DNA of 39,043 bases from a virus. Below the pieces are notes generated by a model. The model saw nothing but the letters and a program-made list of their open reading frames with translations. It ran no database searches and was not told where the DNA came from. This document shows, in pieces, positions 8,133 through 15,704 of this stretch. Position numbers and translations under genes: made by a program. The stretch is taken from the IMG/VR virus record IMGVR_UViG_3300045999_003495, positions 1-39,043 of that record; one strand, given 5' to 3'. Each line of letters begins with the position of its first letter. The stretch's first letter is position 1.

Positions 8133-9040
8133 TGGCGGTCCTTACACCAGCCCCCAAGATGCAGTTCTTCGACATCAATGGCGAGCCTTTGGTGGGCGGG
8201 AAAGTCTATACTTATGAGGCCGGCACGACGACGGGGTTGGCGACATACGCGGACAGTAGCGGCACGTCAGTCAATCCGAATCCGGTTATCCTGAACGCGC
8301 GGGGCGAAGCTCCGATATGGCTCGGCGCGAGCATTTATAAGTTTAGGCTTACCGACGCCAACGACGTAGAAATTTGGACGGTAGATTACATTTCCGCGCC
8401 AATTTCGGGCGTCTCTCCCGTGCTTTCGGGAAATGTCGTTATTGACTCCAACTCATCCAATCCGGCGCTGAAGATCACCCAGACAGGGTTTGGCTTGGCG
8501 CTGCGCGTCCAAGACGCCGTCGACCCTGACCTCACGCCCTTCGCTATTGATTCGAACGGCAACGTGGGCATCGGCACCGCTAGTCCAGTAAGCGCCCTTG
8601 AAATCGCCGCGCCGGGCGTTTTCACCGGCGCTTGGGCGTATCTCCCCGCTGGCACGACCATGTTGTTTGCGCAAAGCAACGCGCCGACAGGCTGGACGAA
8701 GTCGACCACACATAACAACAAGGCGTTGCGCGTTGTGTCGGGGGCGGCCGGCACGGGCGGCACGGTGGCTTTCACGACGGCGTTTTCGGCGTCGCGCGGG
8801 CTTTCTGGTTCAACGAACGGTCATGAGCTGACCATTTCGGAAATGCCGGCGCACAGTCACACAATTGGCATCCAAGCAGCAACATACGCCAGCGGTCCAA
8901 CGCCAGTAAACGGCGCTAACACGGGTACCAGTTCCACAAGCACCGTTGGCGGCGGCGCAGCGCACTCTCATACGCTCGCAAGCGGTTCGGTCAATCTAGA
9001 CGTTCAGTATGTTGACGTGATTATTGCGGTGAAAGACTGA
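8132..9040 (+). CDS. Tail fibre with collar domain
   Basis: A 302-residue protein in two parts. Residues 1-90 (LTPAPKMQFFDINGEPLVGG, then KVYTYEAGTTTGLATYADSSG and VILNARGEAPIWLG) form a widespread phage fibre N-terminal domain that attaches to the tail. Residues about 165-302 are a phage tail-collar domain: PAGTTMLFAQSNAPTGWTKS, HNNKALRVVSG, two H-S-H motifs (MPAHSHTI and AAHSHTL) and a final VDVIIAVKD. Between them, SNGNVGIGTASPVSALEI is a common fibre knob linker. The two His-x-His motifs often bind iron in needle-like fibre tips; that is family knowledge, not shown here. Confidence 0.8.
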   Translation: MAVLTPAPKMQFFDINGEPLVGGKVYTYEAGTTTGLATYADSSGTSVNPNPVILNARGEAPIWLGASIYKFRLTDANDVEIWTVDYISAPISGVSPVLSGNVVIDSNSSNPALKITQTGFGLALRVQDAVDPDLTPFAIDSNGNVGIGTASPVSALEIAAPGVFTGAWAYLPAGTTMLFAQSNAPTGWTKSTTHNNKALRVVSGAAGTGGTVAFTTAFSASRGLSGSTNGHELTISEMPAHSHTIGIQAATYASGPTPVNGANTGTSSTSTVGGGAAHSHTLASGSVNLDVQYVDVIIAVKD

Positions 9041-9300
9041 TGGAACTAAAAAACGGCTCCTTCTGCCCGCTGATTAAGAAGGACTGCGTGCAGCTTAAGT
9101 GCGCGTGGTTCACCATGCTGCGCGGCACCAACCCAAACACCGGCAAGGAAGTCGACGAGTGGATGTGTGCTATTACCGCCATGCCCATGCTTCAGGTTGA
9201 GGTCGCCAAAGAGGCTCGTCAAGGCGCAGCGGCGACAGAGTCGTTCCGTAATGAAGTTGTGGCGCTCCGCCAACCTGTCCAACGAATGCGGCTTGTCTGA
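9040..9300 (+). CDS. Small Cys-motif protein in tail operon
   Basis: An 86-residue protein with four Cys in its first half (C8, C15, C20 and C43: CPLIKKDCVQLKCAWF, then W-M-C-A-I) and a helical second half. The spacing suggests a zinc- or iron-binding knuckle. I recall small proteins with CPxxxxxC-x4-CAW in the tail operons of other marine and alphaproteobacterial podophages, without known role. It is coupled on both sides by TGATG. Metal binding is inferred. Confidence 0.6.
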   Translation: MELKNGSFCPLIKKDCVQLKCAWFTMLRGTNPNTGKEVDEWMCAITAMPMLQVEVAKEARQGAAATESFRNEVVALRQPVQRMRLV

Positions 9301-9659
9301 TGACAACGCGGGTTGTCGAAAACCGTGATTTGGCGTTGAAGATCGGTTACGCGGCAACCGATTGGAACTATCCAATCACGTTTGAGGAGCATGTAAGCCG
9401 CGCCAAAAAATGGGACGTCCGGCTTATTGAAAGAGATGGTAACCCAATTGGGGCCATTTTTGAAAAAGACGGTGAAGTCCACTGTTCCATATTGCCAGAA
9501 TGGCGGCGGCGATGGCTGACAAAAGGGCTTTTGCGTCAGATTGTTGGCGGCCCTGCGTTTCATACGCGTGTGGACGACGGGCACGACTATATGTATGGTA
9601 TTCTAGAGCGTTTGGGCATGACGCGCGGTCCTGACGGCGTTGTGAGAAAGGTATCATAA
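9300..9659 (+). CDS. Small GNAT-like protein in ejection cluster
   Basis: A 119-residue protein whose core resembles part of an acyl-CoA N-acyltransferase fold: an IGAIFEKDGEVHCSILPEWR strand pair, helix RRRWLTKGLLRQIV, then HTRVDDGHDYMYGILERLGM, reminiscent of the GNAT neighbour-residue and C-terminal motifs. A canonical Q/R-x-x-G-x-G/A acetyl-CoA loop is missing, so it may be non-enzymatic. It lies directly before the ejection proteins. Some T7-like internal virion proteins are said to have a similar fold, which makes an inner-virion role possible. Low certainty. Confidence 0.5.
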   Translation: MTTRVVENRDLALKIGYAATDWNYPITFEEHVSRAKKWDVRLIERDGNPIGAIFEKDGEVHCSILPEWRRRWLTKGLLRQIVGGPAFHTRVDDGHDYMYGILERLGMTRGPDGVVRKVS

Positions 9660-10333
9660 TGGGTTGGGGTAAAGCGGCGGAAGCCCAGACGCAGGGCATT
9701 CAACAGAGCATGATGGCTCAAATGCTGGCGGCGCAACAGGGCGCGCAGGCGCTTCAGCAGAGCCAGAAACAGGCCGAAGTTGCCTATCAGCCCTATCAGC
9801 AGTTTGGCACGGAAGCCACTAATAGACTGGCTGTTCTTATGGGGCTTCGCCCTGGCGAGGAATCCGGCGCGCTCATGCAGCAGCCCACTATTGCTCAGCT
9901 TCAGATGGACCCCGGCTACGCATTCCGTGAGCAGCAGGGAATGCAGGCCGTTAATCGTTCCGCCGCCGCAGCAGCAGGGCTTCAGTCGGGTTCAGCGTTA
10001 AAGGCGGCGCAGCGGTTCGGGCAGGACATGGCCAGCCAGGAATATGGCAATGCCTACAACCGGTTCATGCAGAACCGTCAGAATCAGATTGGGCTGCTTC
10101 AGGGCGGCGTCGGAACGGGTTTTGGCGCGGCGCAGGGCATCGGCAACGCGGCCATGAACACCGGGACTAATCTGGCGAATGTATATGGTAATCTGGGCCA
10201 AGGATTGGGCCAAGGTTACGCGGATGCGGGCGCGGCGCGGGCTAGTTCTTATATGGCCCCGACAAACATGCTTGCACAGGTTCTTGGCCAAGGCATCCAA
10301 GCCGCCGGGTACGCTTACGGGAGAAAGCCGTAA
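9659..10333 (+). CDS. DNA-ejection (internal virion) protein, gp14/gp7-type
   Basis: A 224-residue protein that is Gln-, Ala- and Gly-rich with almost no Cys. Characteristic blocks are QPYQQFGTEATNRLAVLMGL, LQMDPGYAFREQQGMQAVNR, SAAAAAGLQSGSALKAAQRF and YGNAYNRFMQNRQNQIGLL, followed by a Gly/Ala-rich amphipathic tail. This pattern is common in podophage DNA-transfer proteins that leave the capsid on infection and help form the trans-envelope channel. It is first of three ejection genes joined by TAATG or adjacent start/stop. Confidence 0.8.
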   Translation: MGWGKAAEAQTQGIQQSMMAQMLAAQQGAQALQQSQKQAEVAYQPYQQFGTEATNRLAVLMGLRPGEESGALMQQPTIAQLQMDPGYAFREQQGMQAVNRSAAAAAGLQSGSALKAAQRFGQDMASQEYGNAYNRFMQNRQNQIGLLQGGVGTGFGAAQGIGNAAMNTGTNLANVYGNLGQGLGQGYADAGAARASSYMAPTNMLAQVLGQGIQAAGYAYGRKP

Positions 10334-12258
10334 TGGTCGTCCGATATACTCCTACGCCGGAATTTCAGTTTCCGAACGTCAATTTTCTTGGCGCAATGGC
10401 GCAGGGAGAGGCGTCGCGGCTCCAAGAGTTGCAGCAAGAAAAACTGGCGCAGCAACTTGAGCTTCAGAACAAAGCGGCCGTATATGCGGCCAATACAGAC
10501 GCTCGCGCGGCTGAAAAAGAAGAGCAAGAAAAGCTTAACCGTGAATTTGATCTTGCGGCTAAATACAAAGATCAATTTAACACGGAGGTTTCTAAGCTCA
10601 ACCCTCGTGCACCTAATTTTCAAGCCGGCTATGACGCACTCTTGCAAAAATATACGCCACTTGCCCCCACTTTGATGGCTAATGTGCCTAAAACGCATAC
10701 GCCAGAGTCGTGGCAATCTTTTATTAGTGGCCATGATGACCTTATGAAACAGCTTTCTCCGACCGAAACTGAAACGGTCGTTGACGGCGTGCGCGGCAAA
10801 GCTCTGTTCAGAACAGACCCATTTACGCAGCAGCGGACTATGGTGGCGGATTCATTCGTTCCCGCAAGAGAAAAATGGTCGCCTGTTCGCAGCGAAAAAC
10901 AAACAATTGAATATTATCAAAATGAATCGGGCACAAAAATATTAACGCCCGAAGAATATAAAGCTATGGCTACATCTCAGGCTCAACCCATAGCATCACG
11001 CGGGCAAGCAGGCGCGTTTCAAACGCCGGTCGCTTTAACGCCGCCCGCTGCGGAGCCTATGAATCTCGTTAATCAGGCTAAGCAAGGCGTTGCCAAAGTT
11101 GAAAGCGGCGGCAATTATGGCGCTATTGGCCCTGACGTTAAGCGCAAAAGCGGCGCGGTTGATAATGCCTATGGCAAGTATCAGGTTATGGGCGCGAACA
11201 TTCCGTCGTGGACCAAACAGGCTATTGGCCGCAGTCTCACCCCGCAAGAGTTCTTGCGTGACAAAGACGCGCAAGAAGCCGTTTTTGAAGATCAGTTCAA
11301 ACGCAACATTGCTAAATACGGCTCGCTTGAAGACGCCGTATCGGTCTGGTTTTCGGGCCGTCCGTTGGCGCAGGCCGCAAAAGCCGGCGCACGCGACGTA
11401 AACATGGGCGTTAGCGACTATGTCAGTAAGGTCATGGCTGGTAGCGTTGGCCCTTATCAGGCCAATAAAACGGTGCCTTTGACAGGCGAACGTCCGTCGC
11501 TCAGAGCGCTACCGGCTGAACCTATTAACGCGCTCGCGCCGTCTGTTGCGCCCGTAAATGCTTTTGCCGCGCCGGCCTCTGTAATGCCGGTTGTGCAACC
11601 GCCTGTTCCTTCTATGGCTGCCGCGCCTGAAGATACTGCCGTGCGGCAACAGAAGTTTATTGCTACCGCGCCTCTTGGCCAGACGGCCAAATACAAAAGC
11701 AAGGTTGAACTTGAGAATATGCTCACCAATTTTGGCAACGAGATAGAATATCTCGTTGAGCAAGGCGGTGTGCCTAGCGTCAAGAACACACCGGCTAAGA
11801 ACGCGGAAATCTCCGCCGGCTCATCGTGGCTTGGTCAGGCGTATGGCCGCTTCACGGGTTCTCCAATTCAATCAACCCGCGATACGGTTGATAGCATTCG
11901 GCAAAACCTTGTGTCGGTCTTGGCACGTGCAACGGGCAAAACAGCGCAAGAACTTAACTCTAACTTTGACGTCAAGAACGCCATTAAGGCGCTCGGCGAT
12001 CCGAAGGCGACGGTCGAGTCTGTTCGCGCCACGTTAAATAATCTCAACAAAACATTTGGCACAAATGTAGATATTTCCGGTTCTTCGGCTAAGTCTGAAA
12101 GCCGTCGACAGATTGAAGCGGCCAAAGCGGCTCCTTCAGAAGCGGCTGGCATCCCGCCGGCGGCGATTGAAGAGTTGCGTGCTAATCCGGGCACGGCAGC
12201 GATGTTTGACGAATACTTTGGCGTACCAGGCTTGGCGGCAAAGATTTTGGGGCGCTGA
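10333..12258 (+). CDS. Ejection protein with lytic transglycosylase (SLT) domain
   Basis: A 641-residue internal virion protein. Residues 25-90 form a charged coiled coil (EEKLAQQLELQ-like heptads). At about residues 248-370 there is an SLT lysozyme-like domain: GVAKVESGGNYGAIG with E257 as likely catalytic acid, AYGKYQVMGANIPSW at about 279-293 (G-K-Y-Q motif), then a helix with EAVFEDQFKRNIAKYG and SVWFSG. Pro/Ala linkers and a helical C-terminus (residues 430-640) follow. It would cut peptidoglycan locally during DNA entry, as T7 gp16 does. The upstream neighbour is coupled by TAATG; the downstream start directly follows its stop. Confidence 0.8.
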   Translation: MVVRYTPTPEFQFPNVNFLGAMAQGEASRLQELQQEKLAQQLELQNKAAVYAANTDARAAEKEEQEKLNREFDLAAKYKDQFNTEVSKLNPRAPNFQAGYDALLQKYTPLAPTLMANVPKTHTPESWQSFISGHDDLMKQLSPTETETVVDGVRGKALFRTDPFTQQRTMVADSFVPAREKWSPVRSEKQTIEYYQNESGTKILTPEEYKAMATSQAQPIASRGQAGAFQTPVALTPPAAEPMNLVNQAKQGVAKVESGGNYGAIGPDVKRKSGAVDNAYGKYQVMGANIPSWTKQAIGRSLTPQEFLRDKDAQEAVFEDQFKRNIAKYGSLEDAVSVWFSGRPLAQAAKAGARDVNMGVSDYVSKVMAGSVGPYQANKTVPLTGERPSLRALPAEPINALAPSVAPVNAFAAPASVMPVVQPPVPSMAAAPEDTAVRQQKFIATAPLGQTAKYKSKVELENMLTNFGNEIEYLVEQGGVPSVKNTPAKNAEISAGSSWLGQAYGRFTGSPIQSTRDTVDSIRQNLVSVLARATGKTAQELNSNFDVKNAIKALGDPKATVESVRATLNNLNKTFGTNVDISGSSAKSESRRQIEAAKAAPSEAAGIPPAAIEELRANPGTAAMFDEYFGVPGLAAKILGR

Positions 12259-13902
12259 ATGGAAAACCCATACTCTAAATACGCCAAACCTTCTGAAAAC
12301 CCATACGCGAAATATGGTAAGCCTGAAGATTTGACGCTTGGCCGCGCTGGCGAAGTCGCTTTAGGTGAAGCGCTTCCTACCGCTGCGGCGGCGGGGCTTG
12401 GCGGTTTAGCGGGCGCGGCGCTTGGCGCGGGGGCGCTTCCGGCGGCGGCTTTAGGCGCTACGGCGCTTGGCGCGGCGGAATTGGGCACGTCGCTTTACAA
12501 TCTAGCCGCGCCGACTCTTGGTGCGCAGCCGGTTCGCACTCCGGTTCAAATGTTCCAAGAAACTTTCACGCCGTCTTACATTCCTAAGACCGGCCCAGAA
12601 AAAGTCGAGGCTGGTTTAATTGGTGGCGCTCTTGGTGGGTTTACGCAAGCGCGAGGCGCTAATGCTCTGTTGCGGTATCTCATGCCCGAAACGCGGGGGG
12701 CTCGCATTGCCGAAGGTTTTGCAGCGGGTCCAGCAGCACAAACAGCCGCTGGCGCTGTCGGCGGGGCTGCGCCTGAGTATTACAAAGAAGTCGCAGGCGG
12801 CCAGAACCCTTATTTTCAATTTGGTCTTGGCGTGCTAGGCGGCGGCGTGGGCGGCCGCGCTATGGGGGCCATTGAGCGTGGCGTAACCGGAGCAATCCCG
12901 ACGCTGGCGCAAAATATTGAGTTTGGCGCAAAAGAAATGGGCCAAACGGCGCGTAATCTGCGTGCTGAAGCCTATTCATCGGGCGCTAAATACGACGCTT
13001 CGGCCTACGATTCGCTTGTAAGCAAAATGGCTCAAGACTTTGCGGACCAATATCAATGGAGCCCGGCCAAAAAATCGCGGTTTGGGGCCATAAACGATGT
13101 TATGACCGACTTAACTTCGGCCACGGGTAAAGACGTGTCTATGGCAGACATACACGGTCTGCGCAAAGACGCCGGCGCAGTATTTCAAAATCCTAACGCT
13201 ACGGAAGTCGAAAAGGCTATGGCGCATGATGTCATAGATCGCATTGATCTGTTCCGTAACGAGCCTATGAACGCAATTCCCGGCAAGGAGTTAGCGGCGG
13301 CTAAAGGCACGTCAGACCTTACTAAGTCTATAGAGGCTGATGCGCGGCTGTTTAGAAACGCCGATGTTCAAGCGGCGATGACCGCCGCTAAAGAATCTCC
13401 TAATTTTGCGACGGGGGTAAAACAACAGTTTACGGCGCTTAAAAAATCAGGCGCGTATAAATCTTTTACGCCAGAGCAACAAAAAATAATTGATGATCTA
13501 GCCAAAGGCCGCACGTCATCAAGCGCGATAAATTTTATGTCCGCTTTTGCCCCTAGCTTTAGTAAGACAGGATTAGCTGAAGCTGGACTTACTGCTGCGC
13601 CTTTTGCAGTCGGATTCATGCCGGACGAATACCGCGAGCGTTTTTTATTGGATGATTATGCTCGTCTTGGTGCATTAGGGGCTGTCGGGGGTGCAAGTCT
13701 GGGAATGCTTGCCAAGAATAGACAGACTGCTAACGCTATGCGCGCTTCGCAGCAGCTTCAGGCAAATGTCCTTGGAAACGTAGCGCGGCCTCCGGTCAAT
13801 TACGCTAACCTTCCGTCGCTGGCAACGGCCGGTGCACAAGGATTGATGTATCAAGGCCAGAACGCCATGGCCAATCCGTATGCGCGATTTACGAGGCAAT
13901 GA
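12259..13902 (+). CDS. Large ejection/internal virion protein with hydrophobic N-terminal region
   Basis: A 547-residue protein. Residues 1-22 contain two NPY-S/A-KY motifs (ENPYSKY and ENPYAKY). A related ANPYARFTRQ closes the C-terminus. Residues about 37-80 are an Ala/Gly/Leu-rich hydrophobic stretch able to form membrane helices, with further Gly-rich glycine-zipper segments at 120-140 and 185-205. The middle is helical and soluble (LRKDAGAVFQNPNATEVEKA region). This build, with membrane-inserting Gly zippers, fits channel-forming ejection proteins. No enzymatic motif seen. Start is the ATG immediately after the previous TGA. Confidence 0.7.
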   Translation: MENPYSKYAKPSENPYAKYGKPEDLTLGRAGEVALGEALPTAAAAGLGGLAGAALGAGALPAAALGATALGAAELGTSLYNLAAPTLGAQPVRTPVQMFQETFTPSYIPKTGPEKVEAGLIGGALGGFTQARGANALLRYLMPETRGARIAEGFAAGPAAQTAAGAVGGAAPEYYKEVAGGQNPYFQFGLGVLGGGVGGRAMGAIERGVTGAIPTLAQNIEFGAKEMGQTARNLRAEAYSSGAKYDASAYDSLVSKMAQDFADQYQWSPAKKSRFGAINDVMTDLTSATGKDVSMADIHGLRKDAGAVFQNPNATEVEKAMAHDVIDRIDLFRNEPMNAIPGKELAAAKGTSDLTKSIEADARLFRNADVQAAMTAAKESPNFATGVKQQFTALKKSGAYKSFTPEQQKIIDDLAKGRTSSSAINFMSAFAPSFSKTGLAEAGLTAAPFAVGFMPDEYRERFLLDDYARLGALGAVGGASLGMLAKNRQTANAMRASQQLQANVLGNVARPPVNYANLPSLATAGAQGLMYQGQNAMANPYARFTRQ

Positions 13903-14159
13903 TGGTCGAATATCAAGTTCTTTTTGACATCGCTATCGGCATTATCGGCGTAATGGGCGGCTGGACACTTAACACTGTCTGGGGCGCTGTCCGCGATCTT
14001 CAGAAGGCCGACAAGGAGTTGGCCGAAAAGGTTGGCGAGATTGAAGTTCTCGTCGCCGGCCGTTACATGACGCGCGTTGAGTTCAACGACACGCTTGGCC
14101 AAGTGTTTGCCAAGCTTGATAACATCCGTGACATGCTCGCAAACAAGGCAGACCGATGA
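13902..14159 (+). CDS. Small membrane protein with N-terminal TM and coiled coil, lysis-associated
   Basis: An 85-residue protein. Residues 3-25 form a transmembrane segment (LFDIAIGIIGVMGGWTLN core), then a charged amphipathic coiled coil (VRDLQKADKELAEKVGEIE and onward). The two overlapping ATGs at 13899 and 13902 are both possible; GAGG is better spaced for 13902. One TM plus a periplasmic or cytoplasmic helix matches either a class III-like holin or an inner-membrane spanin. Position directly before the M15 endolysin supports a lysis role. No family confirmed. Confidence 0.6.
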   Translation: MVEYQVLFDIAIGIIGVMGGWTLNTVWGAVRDLQKADKELAEKVGEIEVLVAGRYMTRVEFNDTLGQVFAKLDNIRDMLANKADR

Positions 14160-14521
14160 AGTTCAACGCCACCAGCATCCGCCGCATGGCCGGCGTCGAT
14201 CCGCGCCTCGTCGCGGTTATGAAGGCCGCACGCGCCGCCAGCCCAATTCCGTTTGAAATCACCGAGGGTCTGCGCACCAAGGAGCGGCAACGCTACCTCG
14301 TCAAGACCGGCAAGAGCCGGACAATGAACTCGTATCATCTTCGCGGTAAGGCGGTCGATGTTGTCGCCATGCCCGGCGGTAAAGTCTCATGGAACTTGGC
14401 CGATTACCGCAAGATTGCCGGGGCCGTGGCAAAAGCGGCAAAAAAGGCCGGCGTCACCATCACTTGGGGTGGGACGTGGAAAAGCATCGTGGACGGGCCG
14501 CACTGGCAGATTGAGGGATAG
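14156..14521 (+). CDS. M15-type peptidoglycan peptidase (endolysin)
   Basis: A 121-residue zinc peptidase of the M15 VanY / L-Ala-D-Glu endopeptidase type, which cuts peptide cross-bridges or stems. Visible motifs: EGLRTKERQRYLV (residues 39-51), SYHLRGKAVDVVA with H61 and D68 as zinc ligands, and GPHWQI with H116 as third ligand. Length is normal for a single-domain phage M15 enzyme. No signal peptide is present, so it needs a holin for access to the wall. It overlaps the upstream membrane-protein gene by ATGA and is followed by two small membrane proteins. Confidence 0.9.
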   Translation: MKFNATSIRRMAGVDPRLVAVMKAARAASPIPFEITEGLRTKERQRYLVKTGKSRTMNSYHLRGKAVDVVAMPGGKVSWNLADYRKIAGAVAKAAKKAGVTITWGGTWKSIVDGPHWQIEG

Positions 14522-14523
14522 CC

Positions 14524-14781
14524 ATGATCGCCGCGACAAAACTCCTTGGCGTGATCTTTGCCGTTACGTCGATGCTGTTGGCGGCGCTGTTCGGCTTTGC
14601 CAGCACCTTGTCGCTGAACTCACCGGACGCCCGCGAGCGCCGCGATGCGACGATCTCGGCTTTTTGGTCGCTCGTCGTTATCGGGCTGTGCGCCGTCCTG
14701 CTCATCACGCTATCTGGCTGTATGTCGGTAAAAGAACTATCGTGTCTGGCGCGCGACAATACGTCGCGGCCGTGCAACTAG
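14524..14781 (+). CDS. Two-TM holin-like protein with internal lipobox
   Basis: An 85-residue protein: TM1 at about residues 7-29, a polar loop SPDARERRDAT, and TM2 at about 46-64, ending in L-S-G-C (C66) and a 20-residue Cys-containing tail CMSVKELSCLARDNTSRPCN. Two TM segments with a short charged loop next to an endolysin suggest a holin. The L-S-G-C is also a canonical lipoprotein-processing motif, and I remember short phage lipoproteins with a similar tail. It may therefore be a fusion of a TM segment to a lipoprotein, or a dual holin/spanin-like protein. Confidence 0.6.
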   Translation: MIAATKLLGVIFAVTSMLLAALFGFASTLSLNSPDARERRDATISAFWSLVVIGLCAVLLITLSGCMSVKELSCLARDNTSRPCN

Positions 14782-14790
14782 GAGATTGAT

Positions 14791-14967
14791 ATGCTTACGA
14801 ACTGGATGACAACTATCCCCGGCGTCCTGCTGCTGCTGCGCGTTTTGTGGGAAGCCTGGTCGACCAAGACGGTCAACTGGGCTGATCTTCAAAATGGCCT
14901 TATCGCTATCGGTCTAGTCGCCGCTAAGGACTTCAATGTGACCGGCGGCACCAAGCCCCAGGATTGA
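14791..14967 (+). CDS. 58-residue conserved phage membrane-associated protein
   Basis: A short frame with AGGAG ending 6 bases before its ATG. The protein starts MLTNWMTTIPGVLLLLRVLW, a weak TM segment, and ends KDFNVTGGTKPQD. That N-terminus plus the F-N-V-T-G-G-T-K-P ending is a pattern I have seen in many phage lysis regions, sometimes called holin. Cytoplasmic or membrane location unclear. It sits between the holin-like gene and the lipoprotein. Confidence 0.7.
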   Translation: MLTNWMTTIPGVLLLLRVLWEAWSTKTVNWADLQNGLIAIGLVAAKDFNVTGGTKPQD

Positions 14968-14983
14968 AAGCGGCAGGCTGAAA

Positions 14984-15202
14984 TTGCCAAACCCAAGACC
15001 GTCGAAGAAACTGCTGCCGATCTTGATGCTGGTCGGTTTTAGCGGATGCAAATCGACCAGCGAAGGGTGTCCTCCGCTGGTCGACTATTCGGCAGAACGC
15101 CAGACCTTAGCTGCCAAAGAGTTACGCCGGCTCCCCGCGAATAGCGAGGTCGCTAAGCTGGTCGTCGACTATGGAAAGCTCCGCGCGGCGTGCCGGCTTT
15201 AG
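14984..15202 (+). CDS. Lipoprotein, possible outer-membrane spanin (Rz1-like)
   Basis: A 72-residue protein with a positively charged start (MPNPRPSKK), a short hydrophobic stretch LLPILMLVGF and a lipobox F-S-G-C (C22). The mature part of about 51 residues has two further Cys and a helical PANSEVAKLVVDYGKLRAAC region. The final gene of the lysis cassette is where o-spanins sit. It is not notably Pro-rich, unlike lambda Rz1. Its last 81 bases overlap, antisense, the 3' end of the - strand gene at 15122-15517, so the two transcripts converge. Confidence 0.65.
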   Translation: MPNPRPSKKLLPILMLVGFSGCKSTSEGCPPLVDYSAERQTLAAKELRRLPANSEVAKLVVDYGKLRAACRL

Positions 15203-15517
15203 GTCTTTCTTGCGCTTGTAGCCAATCTCAGCCGCCGTGCCGGCCTTTGACTGAAGATAGTCCTCGGCAAACGTCGCGGCGAACAGTTCGTAGTTCACGG
15301 CGTCAATATGGCTGTCGAGATGCGTAGGAGACGCAAACGCGCGGGCGTTCTTAACGCAAGCCAGGATGATGGCGATTTCGTAAGGGTGAAAGTCTCGGCC
15401 TAGCCTTAGCGTGGCGATATCAGCGGCAAGCTGGAAATTTGACTCGATCCCGCCGTAGCCTTCGCCGCGCTGGTCAATGATCTTAGCCGCTTGGCTAAGC
15501 AGTTCGTGAGGATTCAT
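15122..15517 (-). CDS. Phage protein of DUF6378-like type
   Basis: A 131-residue protein beginning with LLSQAAKIIDQRGEGYGGIE and SNFQLAADIATL, then YEIAIILACVKNARAFASP and a D-x-x-D-A-x-N-Y helix. I recall this arrangement from a phage family (DUF6378) with all-alpha structure somewhat like MazG-type nucleotide pyrophosphohydrolases. The family name is from memory. It is last gene of the - strand operon and overlaps the lysis lipoprotein end to end by 81 bases. Confidence 0.6.
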   Translation of the reverse strand: MNPHELLSQAAKIIDQRGEGYGGIESNFQLAADIATLRLGRDFHPYEIAIILACVKNARAFASPTHLDSHIDAVNYELFAATFAEDYLQSKAGTAAEIGYKRKKDLKPARRAELSIVDDQLSDLAIRGEPA

Positions 15518-15704
15518 CTATACTCTCCAAGAGTTCCGCCCGTTCGCGTAACATGCGCAGCACCGTGTAGCGTTGGTGCAACCGCACTAAGACCGTGGAG
15601 CGTCGGGTGTCCCGCTTCTCGGCTTCCAGAAGGTCCAAGACCTCCTGTTCGGTCAGATCGGCCAACCGATCATTAAGCTCTTTCCATGTCAGATAGTTCG
15701 GCAA
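15495..15704 (-). CDS. Small helical protein downstream of SNF2 helicase
   Basis: A 69-residue, highly charged helical protein: LTEQEVLDLLEAEKRDTRRS, then LVRLHQRYTVLRMLRERAEL. The start is a TTG (minus strand) with GGAG seven bases upstream; no nearer in-frame ATG fits. It overlaps the 3' end of the helicase by 32 bases and the downstream gene by 23, so is translationally coupled. Similar short proteins occur in other phages as far as I recall. The function is unknown; a helicase accessory role is only guessed from position. Confidence 0.6.
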   Translation of the reverse strand: MPNYLTWKELNDRLADLTEQEVLDLLEAEKRDTRRSTVLVRLHQRYTVLRMLRERAELLESIDESSRTA

